From NCBI RefSeq assembly GCF_023715745.1, contig NZ_JAMBOV010000002.1, positions 434,001 through 498,000 on the forward strand: DNA of 64,000 nt. The letters are read 5' to 3'. Position numbers and translations under genes: made by a program. This DNA is from Microbacterium oleivorans. GTDB taxonomy: Bacteria; Actinomycetota; Actinomycetes; Actinomycetales; Microbacteriaceae. Positions 25,593 through 34,847 of the stretch are shown in pieces. Each line of letters begins with the position of its first letter. Positions within the stretch are counted from its first letter, which is position 1. The notes below the pieces were generated by a model that was not told where the DNA came from, did not search any database, and saw only the letters and a program-made list of their open reading frames with translations.

Positions 25593-26177
25593 ATGGCCGA
25601 CACCTGGTTGATCGTGGGCCTCGGGAACCCCGGTCCGCGCTACGAACCGACGCGACACAACGTCGGGCAGATGGTCATCGACGAGCTCGCCCGGCGCCGC
25701 TCGGAGACACTGCGCTCCCACAAGGCCAACGCGCGCGTGGCCGAGACCTGGCTGCGCCCGGGCGGCCCGAAGCTGGTGCTCGCCAAGCCGAATTCGTTCA
25801 TGAACGTGTCGGGCGGCCCGGTGTCGGCCTTGGCGCAGTTCTACGGCATCCCGGCGGAGCGCATCGTCATCGTGCACGACGAGCTCGACATCCCGTTCGA
25901 CTCCCTGAAGCTGAAGGTGGGCGGCGGCCACGGCGGTCACAACGGCGTCCGCGACGTCGCGAAAGCGCTCGGCTCGCCGAACTTCCCGCGCGTGCGCGTG
26001 GGCATCGGCCGCCCGCCGGGACGACAGGATCCCGCGGATTGGGTGCTCGACCCCTTCGGCGCGGCGGAGCGTGCGAACCTGCCGATCGCGATCGCCGATG
26101 CGGCGGATGCCGTGGAGCAGCTCGTCGAGGAGGGGCTCCTGGCCGCGCAGCAGCGCCATCACGCGCCGCGTACCTGA
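25593..26177 (+). CDS. pth: Peptidyl-tRNA hydrolase
   Basis: 194 residues. Releases tRNA from prematurely terminated peptidyl-tRNA. Motifs: LIVGLGNPGPRYEPTRHNVGQ with the catalytic His, KPNSFMNVSGGPV, IVIVHDELDIPFDSLKLKVG with the catalytic Asp, and GGHGGHNGVRDV. Starts at ATG 25593 behind AGAAGGGACGG. The rplY-pth-mfd order is the standard actinobacterial arrangement. Confidence 0.96.
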   Translation: MADTWLIVGLGNPGPRYEPTRHNVGQMVIDELARRRSETLRSHKANARVAETWLRPGGPKLVLAKPNSFMNVSGGPVSALAQFYGIPAERIVIVHDELDIPFDSLKLKVGGGHGGHNGVRDVAKALGSPNFPRVRVGIGRPPGRQDPADWVLDPFGAAERANLPIAIADAADAVEQLVEEGLLAAQQRHHAPRT

Positions 26178-26219
26178 CGCCCGCCCGCGCCGACCGGCGC
26201 CGGTGTCCGGCGCGCCGCG

Positions 26220-26225
26220 TAGACT
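26220..26225 (+). promoter_or_regulatory. -10 box TAGACT before mfd (probable leaderless)
   Basis: TAGACT ends six bases before the GTG at 26232. Confidence 0.5.
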
Positions 26226-26231
26226 TCCCCG

Positions 26232-29200
26232 GTGACAATTCCCGGGATCGTGCGCGCCCTCGAACAGGCTGACAGCTTCCGGGAGGCCCTCGACGGCGCC
26301 GGCTCGGACGTCGACTTCTCGGCGGTGACCGGCCTAGACGCCCCGTTGCTCGCCGGGCTCCTCGAACGACGCGCCGCGTCGGGACGGCCTCCCGTGCTGC
26401 TCCTCGTCGCGCCCACCGGACGGCGTGCCGAGAGCATCGGCGCAGCGCTGCAGTGCCTGCTCCCCGACGCGGTCGTGCGGCATCTGCCGGCGTGGGAGAC
26501 CCTGCCGCATGAACGCCTCAGCCCCAGCGCCGAAACCGTCGGGCGCCGGTTGAGCGTGCTCCGCGAGGCAGCCGACTGGGACGGTCGCACGCCTCTCGTG
26601 GTCACGTCATCCGTCCGCGGCGCCCTGCAGCCGATCGCGGCGGGACTGACGGATGCCGGTGTGGTCCGCCTCGAACTCGGGACCCGCGGCCAGGAGCTCG
26701 ACGACGTCGTGCGCCGGCTCGTGGACCTCGCCTACCACCGCGTGGACATGGTCTCTCGGCGCGGGGAGTTCGCGGTGCGCGGCGGCATCCTCGACGTCTT
26801 CCCGCCGGTCGCGGACCACCCCTACCGCGTGGACTTCTTCGGCGACGAGGTCGACCAGATCCGGGCCTTCTCCGTCGCCGATCAGCGGTCGCTCCCCGGA
26901 GATGTCCGTGACGTGACCCTCCTTCCGAGCCGCGAGCTGCTGCTGACCGAGGCGGTCCGCGAGCGCGCCGCCGCGCTGCGGGATCGGATGCCGGGACTCG
27001 GCACGATGCTCGAGAAGATGAGCCAGGGAATCCCGGTCGAGGGCATGGAGTCTCTCCTGCCCGCCGTGGCGGACGCCGTCCTTCCGCTCGTCGACTACCT
27101 CCCCGAGGGCGCCGCCGTCGCCGTCGTCGACCCCGAGCGCGCCGTCACCCGCGCGATGACCCTCGCCGAGACCAACCGTGAGTTCCTCGAGGCCGCGTGG
27201 AGCGCGGCGACCGCGGGAGCCGAGAGCCCCGTCGACCTCGGTGCGGGCGACTTCCTCACCCTCCCCGAACTGCGCGAAGCCGCCTCATCCCGTCGAGGCG
27301 TCTGGTGGACGCTGAGCACGTTCGACTCCGGCGCCGCGGACGCGGCGGACGAGGGGCTCATCGACAGTACCGGTGCCGCCGTGCGGCTGCCCGCCGCCGC
27401 CGTCCCGTCCTTCCAGGGCAACGTCGACGGCGCCACCGCGCACATCGCCGGGCTGCTGGGCGACGGCTGGCGGGTGGTGGTCGCGGCATCCGGCTCGGGT
27501 CTCGTCGAGCGCTCGCGCGATGTCCTCGCCGAACGCGGGCTGGCCGCACGCTCTGCCGACGCCCTCAGCCAGCCCCCTGAGACGGGGATCGCGGTGGCGA
27601 CGGTCGCGACCCTCGAGGCGGGGTTCCTCTTCGCCGACGCGAAGCTCGCCGTCTTCACCGAGAGCGACTTCTACGGTCGGACCATCGGCGCGGACTCGCG
27701 TGTCGTCAAGAAGCTCGCGTCGCGCCGTCGCAACGTCGTGGACCCCCTGCAGCTCAAGCCCGGCGACCACGTCGTCCACTCCACCCACGGCATCGGTCGG
27801 TTCGTGGAGCTCGTCCAGCGGGAGGTGTCCTCGGGCGGTCGCAACGCGGTCAAGAGCAAGCGCGAGTACCTGGTCCTCGAATACGCCCCCTCCAAACGCG
27901 GACACCCCGGTGACAAGCTGTTCGTGCCGACCGACCAGCTCGACCTGCTCTCGCGCTACGTCGGCGGCGAGGCGCCGCAGCTGTCGAAGATGGGCGGGTC
28001 GGACTGGGCCGCCGCCAAGGGCAAGGCGCGCCGGGCCGTCCGCGACATCGCGGTCGAGCTCGTCAAGCTGTACTCGGCGCGGATGGCCTCGAAGGGGTAT
28101 GCGTTCGGGCCGGACACGCCGTGGCAGCGCGAGCTCGAAGAGGCGTTCCCGTTCGCGGAGACCCCCGACCAGCTGCAGACGATCGACGAGATCAAAGCCG
28201 ACATGGAGAAGCCGATTCCGATGGATCGACTGCTCTCGGGCGACGTGGGCTTCGGCAAGACCGAGGTCGCCGTCCGCGCTGCCTTCAAGGCGATCCAGGA
28301 GGGCAAGCAGGTCGCGATGCTCGTGCCCACCACGCTCCTGTCCAAGCAGCACCTCGAGACGTTCACGGAGCGGTTCGCGGGCTTCCCCGTCAAGGTGCGG
28401 CCTCTGTCGCGGTTCCAGACCGCCAAGGAGGCGAAGGACACCATCGCCGGACTCGCCGACGGCACGGTGGACATGGTGATCGGCACCCACCGCATCCTCA
28501 CCGAGAAGGTCGTGTTCAAGGACCTCGGTCTCATGATCATCGACGAGGAGCAGCGATTCGGCGTGGAGCACAAGGACGCGCTGAAGAAGCTCAAGACCAA
28601 CGTCGACATCCTGGCCATGAGCGCGACCCCCATTCCGCGGACGCTCGAGATGGCGGTCACGGGGATCCGTGAGATGTCGACGCTCGCGACGCCGCCTGAG
28701 GAGCGGCATCCGATCCTCACCTACGTCGGACCGCGCAGCGACAAGCAGATCGCCGCGGCCATCCGTCGTGAGCTGCTGCGCGAGGGGCAGGTCTTCTTCG
28801 TCCACAACCGGGTCTCGTCGATCCAGCGGGTCGCGGCGCAGCTCGCCGAGCTCGTCCCCGAAGCGCGCATCGTCGTCGCCCACGGGCAGATGGGCGAGCA
28901 CGCCCTCGAGCAGGTCGTCGACGACTTCTGGGAGCGGCGGGCGGACGTCCTCGTCTCCACGACCATCATCGAGACGGGCCTCGACATCGCCAACGCGAAC
29001 ACGATCATCATCGACCGCGCGGACAAGTACGGTCTGTCTCAGCTGCACCAGTTGCGCGGTCGCGTCGGACGCGCCCGCGAGCGCGCCTACGCGTACTTCC
29101 TCTACGACGAGAACAAGCCCCTCAGCGAGACCGCGGCCGACCGTCTGGAGACGATCGCCGTCAACAACGATCTCGGGTCCGGCATGCAGGTCGCCCTCAA

Positions 29201-29822
29201 GGACCTCGAGATCCGCGGCGCGGGCAACCTCCTCGGCGCCGAGCAGGCGGGTCACATCGCCGGCGTCGGGTTCGACCTGTACCTCCGCATGATCGGCGAG
29301 GCGGTCGCGACCTTCCGCGGCGAGGACACCGAGGGTCCCACAGAGCTCCGCCTGGAGCTCCCGGTGCAGGCCCGCATCCCCGAGTCGTACATCGACAGCG
29401 AGCGGCTGCGCCTCGAGGCCTACCAGAAGCTCTCGGCCGCGGCATCCGTCACCGCGGCGGACGATGCCATCGACCTCGTCCTGGAGGAGCTCACCGACCG
29501 CTACGGCGCGCCCCCGGCCGAGGTCGACGGGCTCATCTCCATCGCACGGCTGCGGCGCCGCGCGGCGCAGTCGGGGCTGTCGGACGTCGTCGCGATGGGA
29601 CCGAACCTCCGGATCGCCCCCGCGCACATCCCGGACTCCATCCGCGTGCGCCTGCAGCGTCTGCACCCCAAGGCGAAGGTCGTCTCCGGTGGCGAGGCGA
29701 TGGTCGTCCCGCTGCCGGCCGCCGGCGGCGAAGCGCTCGCCGATGCGGACCTCATCGCGTGGACGGCGCAGCTCCTCGACCAGATCTTCCCGCTGCCGGT
29801 GCCGGTGACCCAGGACGCCTGA
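26232..29822 (+). CDS. mfd: Transcription-repair coupling factor
   Basis: 1196 residues. An ATP-driven DNA translocase that removes RNA polymerase stalled at lesions and recruits UvrA. Order of parts: UvrB-like N-terminal domain (to about 340), RNA-polymerase-interacting domain beginning GDHVVHSTHGIGRFVELV (about 510), helicase motifs GDVGFGKTEVAVRAAFKA, MLVPTTLL, IIDEEQRFGVEHKD, MSATPIPRTLEM, then STTIIETGLDIANANTIII and QLHQLRGRVGR, and a C-terminal TRCF domain. GTG start behind a TAGACT box. The very long antisense frame opposite it is a GC-skew artefact. Confidence 0.97.
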   Translation: MTIPGIVRALEQADSFREALDGAGSDVDFSAVTGLDAPLLAGLLERRAASGRPPVLLLVAPTGRRAESIGAALQCLLPDAVVRHLPAWETLPHERLSPSAETVGRRLSVLREAADWDGRTPLVVTSSVRGALQPIAAGLTDAGVVRLELGTRGQELDDVVRRLVDLAYHRVDMVSRRGEFAVRGGILDVFPPVADHPYRVDFFGDEVDQIRAFSVADQRSLPGDVRDVTLLPSRELLLTEAVRERAAALRDRMPGLGTMLEKMSQGIPVEGMESLLPAVADAVLPLVDYLPEGAAVAVVDPERAVTRAMTLAETNREFLEAAWSAATAGAESPVDLGAGDFLTLPELREAASSRRGVWWTLSTFDSGAADAADEGLIDSTGAAVRLPAAAVPSFQGNVDGATAHIAGLLGDGWRVVVAASGSGLVERSRDVLAERGLAARSADALSQPPETGIAVATVATLEAGFLFADAKLAVFTESDFYGRTIGADSRVVKKLASRRRNVVDPLQLKPGDHVVHSTHGIGRFVELVQREVSSGGRNAVKSKREYLVLEYAPSKRGHPGDKLFVPTDQLDLLSRYVGGEAPQLSKMGGSDWAAAKGKARRAVRDIAVELVKLYSARMASKGYAFGPDTPWQRELEEAFPFAETPDQLQTIDEIKADMEKPIPMDRLLSGDVGFGKTEVAVRAAFKAIQEGKQVAMLVPTTLLSKQHLETFTERFAGFPVKVRPLSRFQTAKEAKDTIAGLADGTVDMVIGTHRILTEKVVFKDLGLMIIDEEQRFGVEHKDALKKLKTNVDILAMSATPIPRTLEMAVTGIREMSTLATPPEERHPILTYVGPRSDKQIAAAIRRELLREGQVFFVHNRVSSIQRVAAQLAELVPEARIVVAHGQMGEHALEQVVDDFWERRADVLVSTTIIETGLDIANANTIIIDRADKYGLSQLHQLRGRVGRARERAYAYFLYDENKPLSETAADRLETIAVNNDLGSGMQVALKDLEIRGAGNLLGAEQAGHIAGVGFDLYLRMIGEAVATFRGEDTEGPTELRLELPVQARIPESYIDSERLRLEAYQKLSAAASVTAADDAIDLVLEELTDRYGAPPAEVDGLISIARLRRRAAQSGLSDVVAMGPNLRIAPAHIPDSIRVRLQRLHPKAKVVSGGEAMVVPLPAAGGEALADADLIAWTAQLLDQIFPLPVPVTQDA

Positions 29823-29835
29823 GCCGCACGGCAAC

Positions 29836-29859
29836 GCCCCGGCGCTGCGACGCCGGGGC
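29836..29859. terminator. Bidirectional hairpin terminator between mfd and ppc
   Basis: GCCCCGGCG (29836-29844) pairs with CGCCGGGGC (29851-29859) around a six-base loop, between two convergent genes. Confidence 0.75.
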
Positions 29860-29886
29860 GGGACGCGTGTCAGCGGATGCCAGGGC

Positions 29887-32559
29887 TCAGCCCGTGTTCT
29901 GCAGTCCGGCTGCGACGCCCGAGACCGACAGCAGGAGGAGGCGCTGGAGGTCCGGATCGACCTGCCCGCCCGCCTGCGTCTCCCGGAGGCCGCGCAACGC
30001 GCGCAGTTGCAGCAGCGACAGCGCGTCGACGTAGGGGCTCCGCATCTTGACGGCGCGACCGAGCACCGGACGGTTCGAGAGCAGCTCGGTGCCGCCCGTG
30101 AGCGTCACCACCCATTGGCGGGTGAGGGCCATCTCCTCCCGGACGAGCGCGGCGAGATCGTCGCGGTCGCCGAGCTCGAGGTAGTGGCGTGCGATCCGGT
30201 CGTCGGTCTTGGCGAGACTCATGGCGACGTTGTCGATGAGAGTGCGGAACAGCGGCCACTCCTCGTAGGCACGGCGCAGGGTCGCTTCGTCCCCGACCGC
30301 CTCGAGCGCCGTGCCGAGCCCGAACCATCCGGCGAGGTTGATCCGTGCCTGCGTCCACGCGAACACCCACGGGATCGCCCGGAGGTCGGCGAGGGACTCG
30401 ACCGACAGTCCGCGACGGGCGGGGCGCGAACCGAGCGCCAGGAGACCGATCTCCTCCATCGGCGTGACCTGGGCGAACCACGGTGCGAAACCGGGCGCCT
30501 TCACGAGGGAGAAGAACCGCTCGCGCGAGGCCGCGTCCATGGTCGCCGCGACCGAGGCGTACCGCTCGGCGGCGCTCCGGTTGCGGTCCTCGATGGAGGG
30601 AGCCGAGGCGAGCAGGGTCGCCGCGGCGACCTGGTCGATGTGCCGCATCGCGATGGCCGGGTCGCCGTAGCGGGCGAAGATGACCTCCCCCTGCTCGGTC
30701 AGCTTGAACCGGCCGTCGACGGAGTGGGGCGGCTGCGCCAGGATCGCGGAGTTGGCGGGTCCGCCGCCGCGCCCGAGCGCACCACCGCGACCGTGGAAGA
30801 GGGTCAGCTCGATCCCTTGCTCCACCGCCCACGCCGAGATCTTCGCCTGCGCCTCGTACAGGGCGAGGTTCGCCGCGACCGGGCCGACGTCCTTCGACGA
30901 GTCGGAGTAGCCCAGCATGACTTCCAGACGTCGGCCGGTCGCCTCGAGCCGCGACGCGAACGCCGGGTGGTCGACGATCTGCGCCAGGATGCCGGGGGCG
31001 GCCTGCAGATCGGCGAACGTCTCGAACAGCGGGATCACGTCGAGGACCGGGGGAGTGCCGTCGGGGCCGACCGCGTACCGCGCCAGGGTGTGGACGGCGG
31101 CGAGGTCGTCCGCGGACTGGGTGAAGGAGACGATGTAGCGGCCGGCGGCGCGCGGGCCGTAGCGGTCCTGCAGGAAGGCGATGGTGCGGAAGACTTCGAG
31201 CACCTCGTCCGTCAGCTCCGATCGCGATCCGCCCGCCTCGAGCTCGGCCAGCACCTTCGCGTGCACGGCCGAGTGCTGGCGCACCTCGAGTTCGGTGAGG
31301 TGGAAACCGAAGGTCTCGACCTGCCAGATGAGGTGCTGCAGGTGTCCGTACGCCTGACGGGGAGCGCGCGCCGCGACGAGGGAGTCCTGCAGGACGCGCA
31401 GGTCGGCGAGCAGGTGCTCGGGATCGCGATAGGCCAGGTCGGCGTTGCGGGTGCGCGTCGCGGCGATCTTGCGGGCGAGCAGCAGCATGATGCGCCGGTA
31501 GGGCTCGTTGGGGGAGCGCTTCGCGATCTCCGCTGCCGCCTCCTCGTCGGCATCCTTCAGCCGCTGCCAGAGGGACAAGAGTTCAGCGGTCGGCGGCGTC
31601 GACTCGGCGTCGAGGGTCAGCGTGCGCCCGACGCGGCCGGCGGTGCGCTCGAGACCGAGAAGGACGTGCTCGCTCGCGATCGCGGCGGCCTTTCGCGTGG
31701 TCTTCGCCGTCACGAACGGGTTGCCGTCGCGGTCGCCTCCCACCCAGGAGCCGATGCGCATGAACGGCCGCACGAGGGGCGCCCGGGACCCGGCATCCTC
31801 GCCCTGCAGGACGTCGTCGATGCGGCGGTAGACGTGGGGGATCGACGTGTAGAGGGTCTCGTCGAAGATCGCCATGACGGCGCGCACCTCGTCGGTGGGC
31901 GAGGGCTTCTCGGCGCGCAGCGGAGCGGTGCGCCACAGGGTGTCGACCTCCTCGAGCATGCGACGCTCGGCGCGACGTCGGTCGGGGCTCTCGGTCTCGG
32001 CGGCGTCGCGCTCGCGCAGGAGGTCGGCCAGGCGACGGATGCTGTTCGACACCGCACGGCGCCGCGCCTCAGTGGGGTGCGCCGTGAAGACGGGGTGGAA
32101 GCGCAGCCCCTGCAGACGGTCGAGCGCCGCCTCCCCTCCGATCTCGTCGGAGAGCCGACGGTACGCCGAGACGATCGAATCGCCGGCATCACTCGCGTCG
32201 CCGCGACCGCTGCGCTCGCGCAGCACCCGCACCCGCTGGTGTTCCTCGGCGAGGTTCACGAGGTGGAAGTAGCAGGTGAAGGCGCGGGCGACTTCCTCGG
32301 CGCGCTCGAGGGTGAACGCGTCCGCGATGGATGCTGCCCGCGCGAACGCCTCGGGCGTCGGGTCGGTGTAGGCCTGGATGGTCGCGACGCGGAGCCGTTC
32401 GACGTCCTCGAACAGGCCGGGCGAGCCGCTCTCGCGCAGCACGCGCCCGAGCAGCGCGCCGAGCGTGCGCACGTCGGCGCGCATCCGCTCGGGGATCTCC
32501 TGCTCGGCTTCATAGCGGCCGACGAGGTCGATGGCTTCGGTGGGGGTCGGTTCGTGCAC
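29887..32559 (-). CDS. ppc: Phosphoenolpyruvate carboxylase
   Basis: 890 residues. Adds bicarbonate to phosphoenolpyruvate to give oxaloacetate, the main anaplerotic step. Signatures: HPVFTAHPTEARRR with the catalytic His near residue 155, VMLGYSDSSKDVGPVAANLA with the catalytic Lys, LFHGRGGALGRGGGP, and the C-terminal GLQNTG, whose end is part of the inhibitor site. Upstream on the same strand, 68 bases away, lies an amino-acid antiporter gene. A terminator follows. Confidence 0.97.
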   Translation of the reverse strand: MHEPTPTEAIDLVGRYEAEQEIPERMRADVRTLGALLGRVLRESGSPGLFEDVERLRVATIQAYTDPTPEAFARAASIADAFTLERAEEVARAFTCYFHLVNLAEEHQRVRVLRERSGRGDASDAGDSIVSAYRRLSDEIGGEAALDRLQGLRFHPVFTAHPTEARRRAVSNSIRRLADLLRERDAAETESPDRRRAERRMLEEVDTLWRTAPLRAEKPSPTDEVRAVMAIFDETLYTSIPHVYRRIDDVLQGEDAGSRAPLVRPFMRIGSWVGGDRDGNPFVTAKTTRKAAAIASEHVLLGLERTAGRVGRTLTLDAESTPPTAELLSLWQRLKDADEEAAAEIAKRSPNEPYRRIMLLLARKIAATRTRNADLAYRDPEHLLADLRVLQDSLVAARAPRQAYGHLQHLIWQVETFGFHLTELEVRQHSAVHAKVLAELEAGGSRSELTDEVLEVFRTIAFLQDRYGPRAAGRYIVSFTQSADDLAAVHTLARYAVGPDGTPPVLDVIPLFETFADLQAAPGILAQIVDHPAFASRLEATGRRLEVMLGYSDSSKDVGPVAANLALYEAQAKISAWAVEQGIELTLFHGRGGALGRGGGPANSAILAQPPHSVDGRFKLTEQGEVIFARYGDPAIAMRHIDQVAAATLLASAPSIEDRNRSAAERYASVAATMDAASRERFFSLVKAPGFAPWFAQVTPMEEIGLLALGSRPARRGLSVESLADLRAIPWVFAWTQARINLAGWFGLGTALEAVGDEATLRRAYEEWPLFRTLIDNVAMSLAKTDDRIARHYLELGDRDDLAALVREEMALTRQWVVTLTGGTELLSNRPVLGRAVKMRSPYVDALSLLQLRALRGLRETQAGGQVDPDLQRLLLLSVSGVAAGLQNTG

Positions 32560-32627
32560 CGTTTCACGTTAGCGAGGATTGCGAGCGACATTCTCCGCGT
32601 GACGGCGGATGCCGGCACTCGCCACCC

Positions 32628-34064
32628 TCACACGGCGATGACGCCCTGTGCGATGAGGACGACGGCGACCACGGCGCCGATCGTCGCCAGGGCGAACAGC
32701 GCCGCCTCGTGGGGTGTGAACACCCGCGCCCGCTGCTGGCGACGACCGATCACGAACAGGATCGTGCCGGGAACGATGATGACCAGGCACAGCAGCAGAT
32801 AGGTCGCCCCCGCCGCCCACAGCAGGTACAGCGTGTAGAGCGTCGCGAGCACCGCGACGATCCCATCGCCGAGACGACCCCGGCGGCCGTCCTGCACGGC
32901 GAGCTTGAGTGCATACGCGGCGGAGAGGAAGAAGGGGATGAGCGCCAGCGCGCTCGTGAGCTCGAGGGCGGCGTCGAAGGCATTCTGCGCGAACAGGACG
33001 ACCACGAGCATCGCCTGCGCGAGCAGCGACGACATGGTGAGTGCGCCGGTGGGGGTGTCCTTCGCGTTGGTGCGCCGCAGGAAGCGCGGCAGATCGCCCG
33101 CGCGGGCGGCGGACAGCAGCACCTCGGCGGCCATGAGGGTCCACGCCAGGTAGGCGCCGAGCACCGCGACCACGAGAGCGACTCCGATGAAGGCCGCACC
33201 CCATCCGCCGACCGCGGCCTCGAGCACGCCGCCCATCGAGGGCTGACGCAGCCCTGCGATCTCCTCCCGCGGGATCACGCCGTAGGAGACCACCGTGACC
33301 GAGGCGAACACGGCGAGCACGCTGAGGAAGCCGAGCACGGTGGCGCGTCCGACATCCGACCGGCGCCGCGCGTGCCGGGAGTTCACCGTCGCACCCTCGA
33401 TGCCGATGAACACGAAGACCGTCACGAGCATCGTCGTCCGGATCTGCTCGCCGAGACCGGTCGCGGCGTCGCCCGACCAGTTCGCGGCGAACACCGCTGG
33501 ATCGAAGACCGTCAGGCAGAGGACGACGAACACGACGATGGGCACCGTCTTCGCGATGGTGACGATGCGGTTGAGTGCCGCCGCCTCGCGCACGCCTCGG
33601 CGGATCAGGACGTAGAACAGCCAGATCCCGACCGACGAGATCACCACCGCGATCGGGGTGTTCCCTTCGCCGAGGGCGGGGAAGACCGCGCCGAGGGTGC
33701 CCGTGATGAAGACCCAGTAGAAGACGTTGCCCACGCAGGCGCTCGCCCAATAGCCGAAGGCGGCGAAGTAGCCGACGTAGTTTCCGAACCCCTCTTTCGC
33801 GTAGCTGAAGATGCCGGCGTCGAGGTCGGGGCGTCGCACCGCGAGACGCTGGAAGACGAGGGCGAGCATCAGCATCCCGCCGCCCGCGATCGCCCACGCG
33901 ATGAGCGTGCCCGCGACGCCGGTCGACTCCGCGAAGGTCGCCGGGAGCGAGAAGACGCCGGCGCCGATCATGGATCCGACGACGAACGTGCTGAGGGTCA
34001 GCAGGGAGACGTGGGTCGCGCTCGCGGGCGCGGCGGGACCCTGTGCGGAGGTGGCGGGGGTCAC
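32628..34064 (-). CDS. Basic amino acid/polyamine antiporter (APA family, ArcD/LysI-like)
   Basis: 478 residues with about twelve transmembrane helices. The APC signature is at the start (MIGAGVFSLPATFAESTGVAG), and AIAGGGMLMLALVFQRLAVR, DAGIFSYAKEGFGNYVGYF and GNVFYWVFITGTLGA are typical of the arginine/ornithine or lysine exchanger branch. Substrate is inferred only from the subgroup. Starts at GTG 34064, six bases after TAGGGT on this strand. Divergent from mazG. Confidence 0.88.
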   Translation of the reverse strand: MTPATSAQGPAAPASATHVSLLTLSTFVVGSMIGAGVFSLPATFAESTGVAGTLIAWAIAGGGMLMLALVFQRLAVRRPDLDAGIFSYAKEGFGNYVGYFAAFGYWASACVGNVFYWVFITGTLGAVFPALGEGNTPIAVVISSVGIWLFYVLIRRGVREAAALNRIVTIAKTVPIVVFVVLCLTVFDPAVFAANWSGDAATGLGEQIRTTMLVTVFVFIGIEGATVNSRHARRRSDVGRATVLGFLSVLAVFASVTVVSYGVIPREEIAGLRQPSMGGVLEAAVGGWGAAFIGVALVVAVLGAYLAWTLMAAEVLLSAARAGDLPRFLRRTNAKDTPTGALTMSSLLAQAMLVVVLFAQNAFDAALELTSALALIPFFLSAAYALKLAVQDGRRGRLGDGIVAVLATLYTLYLLWAAGATYLLLCLVIIVPGTILFVIGRRQQRARVFTPHEAALFALATIGAVVAVVLIAQGVIAV

Positions 34065-34070
34065 CGTCCC

Positions 34071-34076
34071 ACCCTA
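34071..34076 (-). promoter_or_regulatory. -10 box TAGGGT before the antiporter gene (probable leaderless)
   Basis: On the minus strand TAGGGT ends six bases before the GTG at 34064. Confidence 0.5.
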
Positions 34077-34135
34077 TGCGCGCCGCCCGGACCGGACCGC
34101 CCGGTGTGCGGAACCGGAGCACCCGGCATCCCTCG

Positions 34136-34141
34136 TATCGT
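34136..34141 (+). promoter_or_regulatory. -10 box TATCGT before mazG (probable leaderless)
   Basis: TATCGT ends seven bases before ATG 34149; no ribosome binding site is seen. Confidence 0.45.
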
Positions 34142-34148
34142 GTCCCTC

Positions 34149-34802
34149 ATGACGGACCATGCCCGCGAATCCCACCGCGACCCCTTGCGGGAGGCCGTGG
34201 AGACCATGCACGCCGTGCGCGACCGCTGCGTGTGGACGCAGCAGATCGACCACGCCGACCTCGTGCCCTACCTGCAGGAGGAGGCGGCCGAACTCGTCGA
34301 CGCCGTCGAGGCGGGCACCCGCGCGGACCTCAAGGAGGAGCTGGGCGACCTGCTGTGGCAGGTGCTCTTCCACGCCGAGATCGCCTCGCGTGACCAGACG
34401 GATCCCTTCGACATCGACGACGTCGCCGCGGCGCTCGCCGAGAAGATGGTGCGCCGGCATCCGCATGTGTTCGGCGACGCGGTCGCGACCACGCCCGAGG
34501 ACGTGCTCGTCCACTGGAACGCCGCCAAGGCGGCCGAGAAGCGCACCCGCACGAGCGTCCTCGACGGGGTGTCGATGCACATGCCGTCGCTCGCTCTCGC
34601 GCAGAAGATGCTCGGCAAGGCCCGGCAGGTGGGAGTGGCGCCCGAGCCGCCGTCGACGCCCCCCGCCGACGAAGCCGGGCTCGGCGACGCGATGCTCGCA
34701 CTCGTCGTCCGGGCGCGCGAGGAGGGGTGGGATGCCGAACGCGCCCTCCGACAGCGGTTGCGCACCCTCGCCGGGGAGGTGCGTCAGGCGGAGTCCCGCT
34801 GA
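34149..34802 (+). CDS. mazG: Nucleoside triphosphate pyrophosphohydrolase MazG
   Basis: 217 residues. Hydrolyses (d)NTPs, including damaged or non-canonical ones, to monophosphates. The EExxE...ExxD metal motif is read in QEEAAELVDAVEAG and LKEELGDLLWQVLFHAEI, followed by KMVRRHPHVFGD. It has one clear MazG domain and a divergent C-terminal half, as in actinobacteria. The open frame extends far upstream, but ATG 34149 is the only start consistent with the family. mfd-mazG-eno proximity matches the M. tuberculosis order. Confidence 0.92.
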   Translation: MTDHARESHRDPLREAVETMHAVRDRCVWTQQIDHADLVPYLQEEAAELVDAVEAGTRADLKEELGDLLWQVLFHAEIASRDQTDPFDIDDVAAALAEKMVRRHPHVFGDAVATTPEDVLVHWNAAKAAEKRTRTSVLDGVSMHMPSLALAQKMLGKARQVGVAPEPPSTPPADEAGLGDAMLALVVRAREEGWDAERALRQRLRTLAGEVRQAESR

Positions 34803-34847
34803 TCGCGCGCGCCGGATCGGGGAGCGGTGTTCTGAGAGACTAGGACG

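Noticed and set aside
27285..29834. A frame of about 850 codons antisense to mfd
   Set aside because: Same artefact; no start signal, no domain, composition typical of reverse-complemented coding sequence.
30007..32802. A frame of about 930 codons antisense to ppc
   Set aside because: The minus-strand ppc is unambiguous; the opposite frame is a GC-bias shadow.
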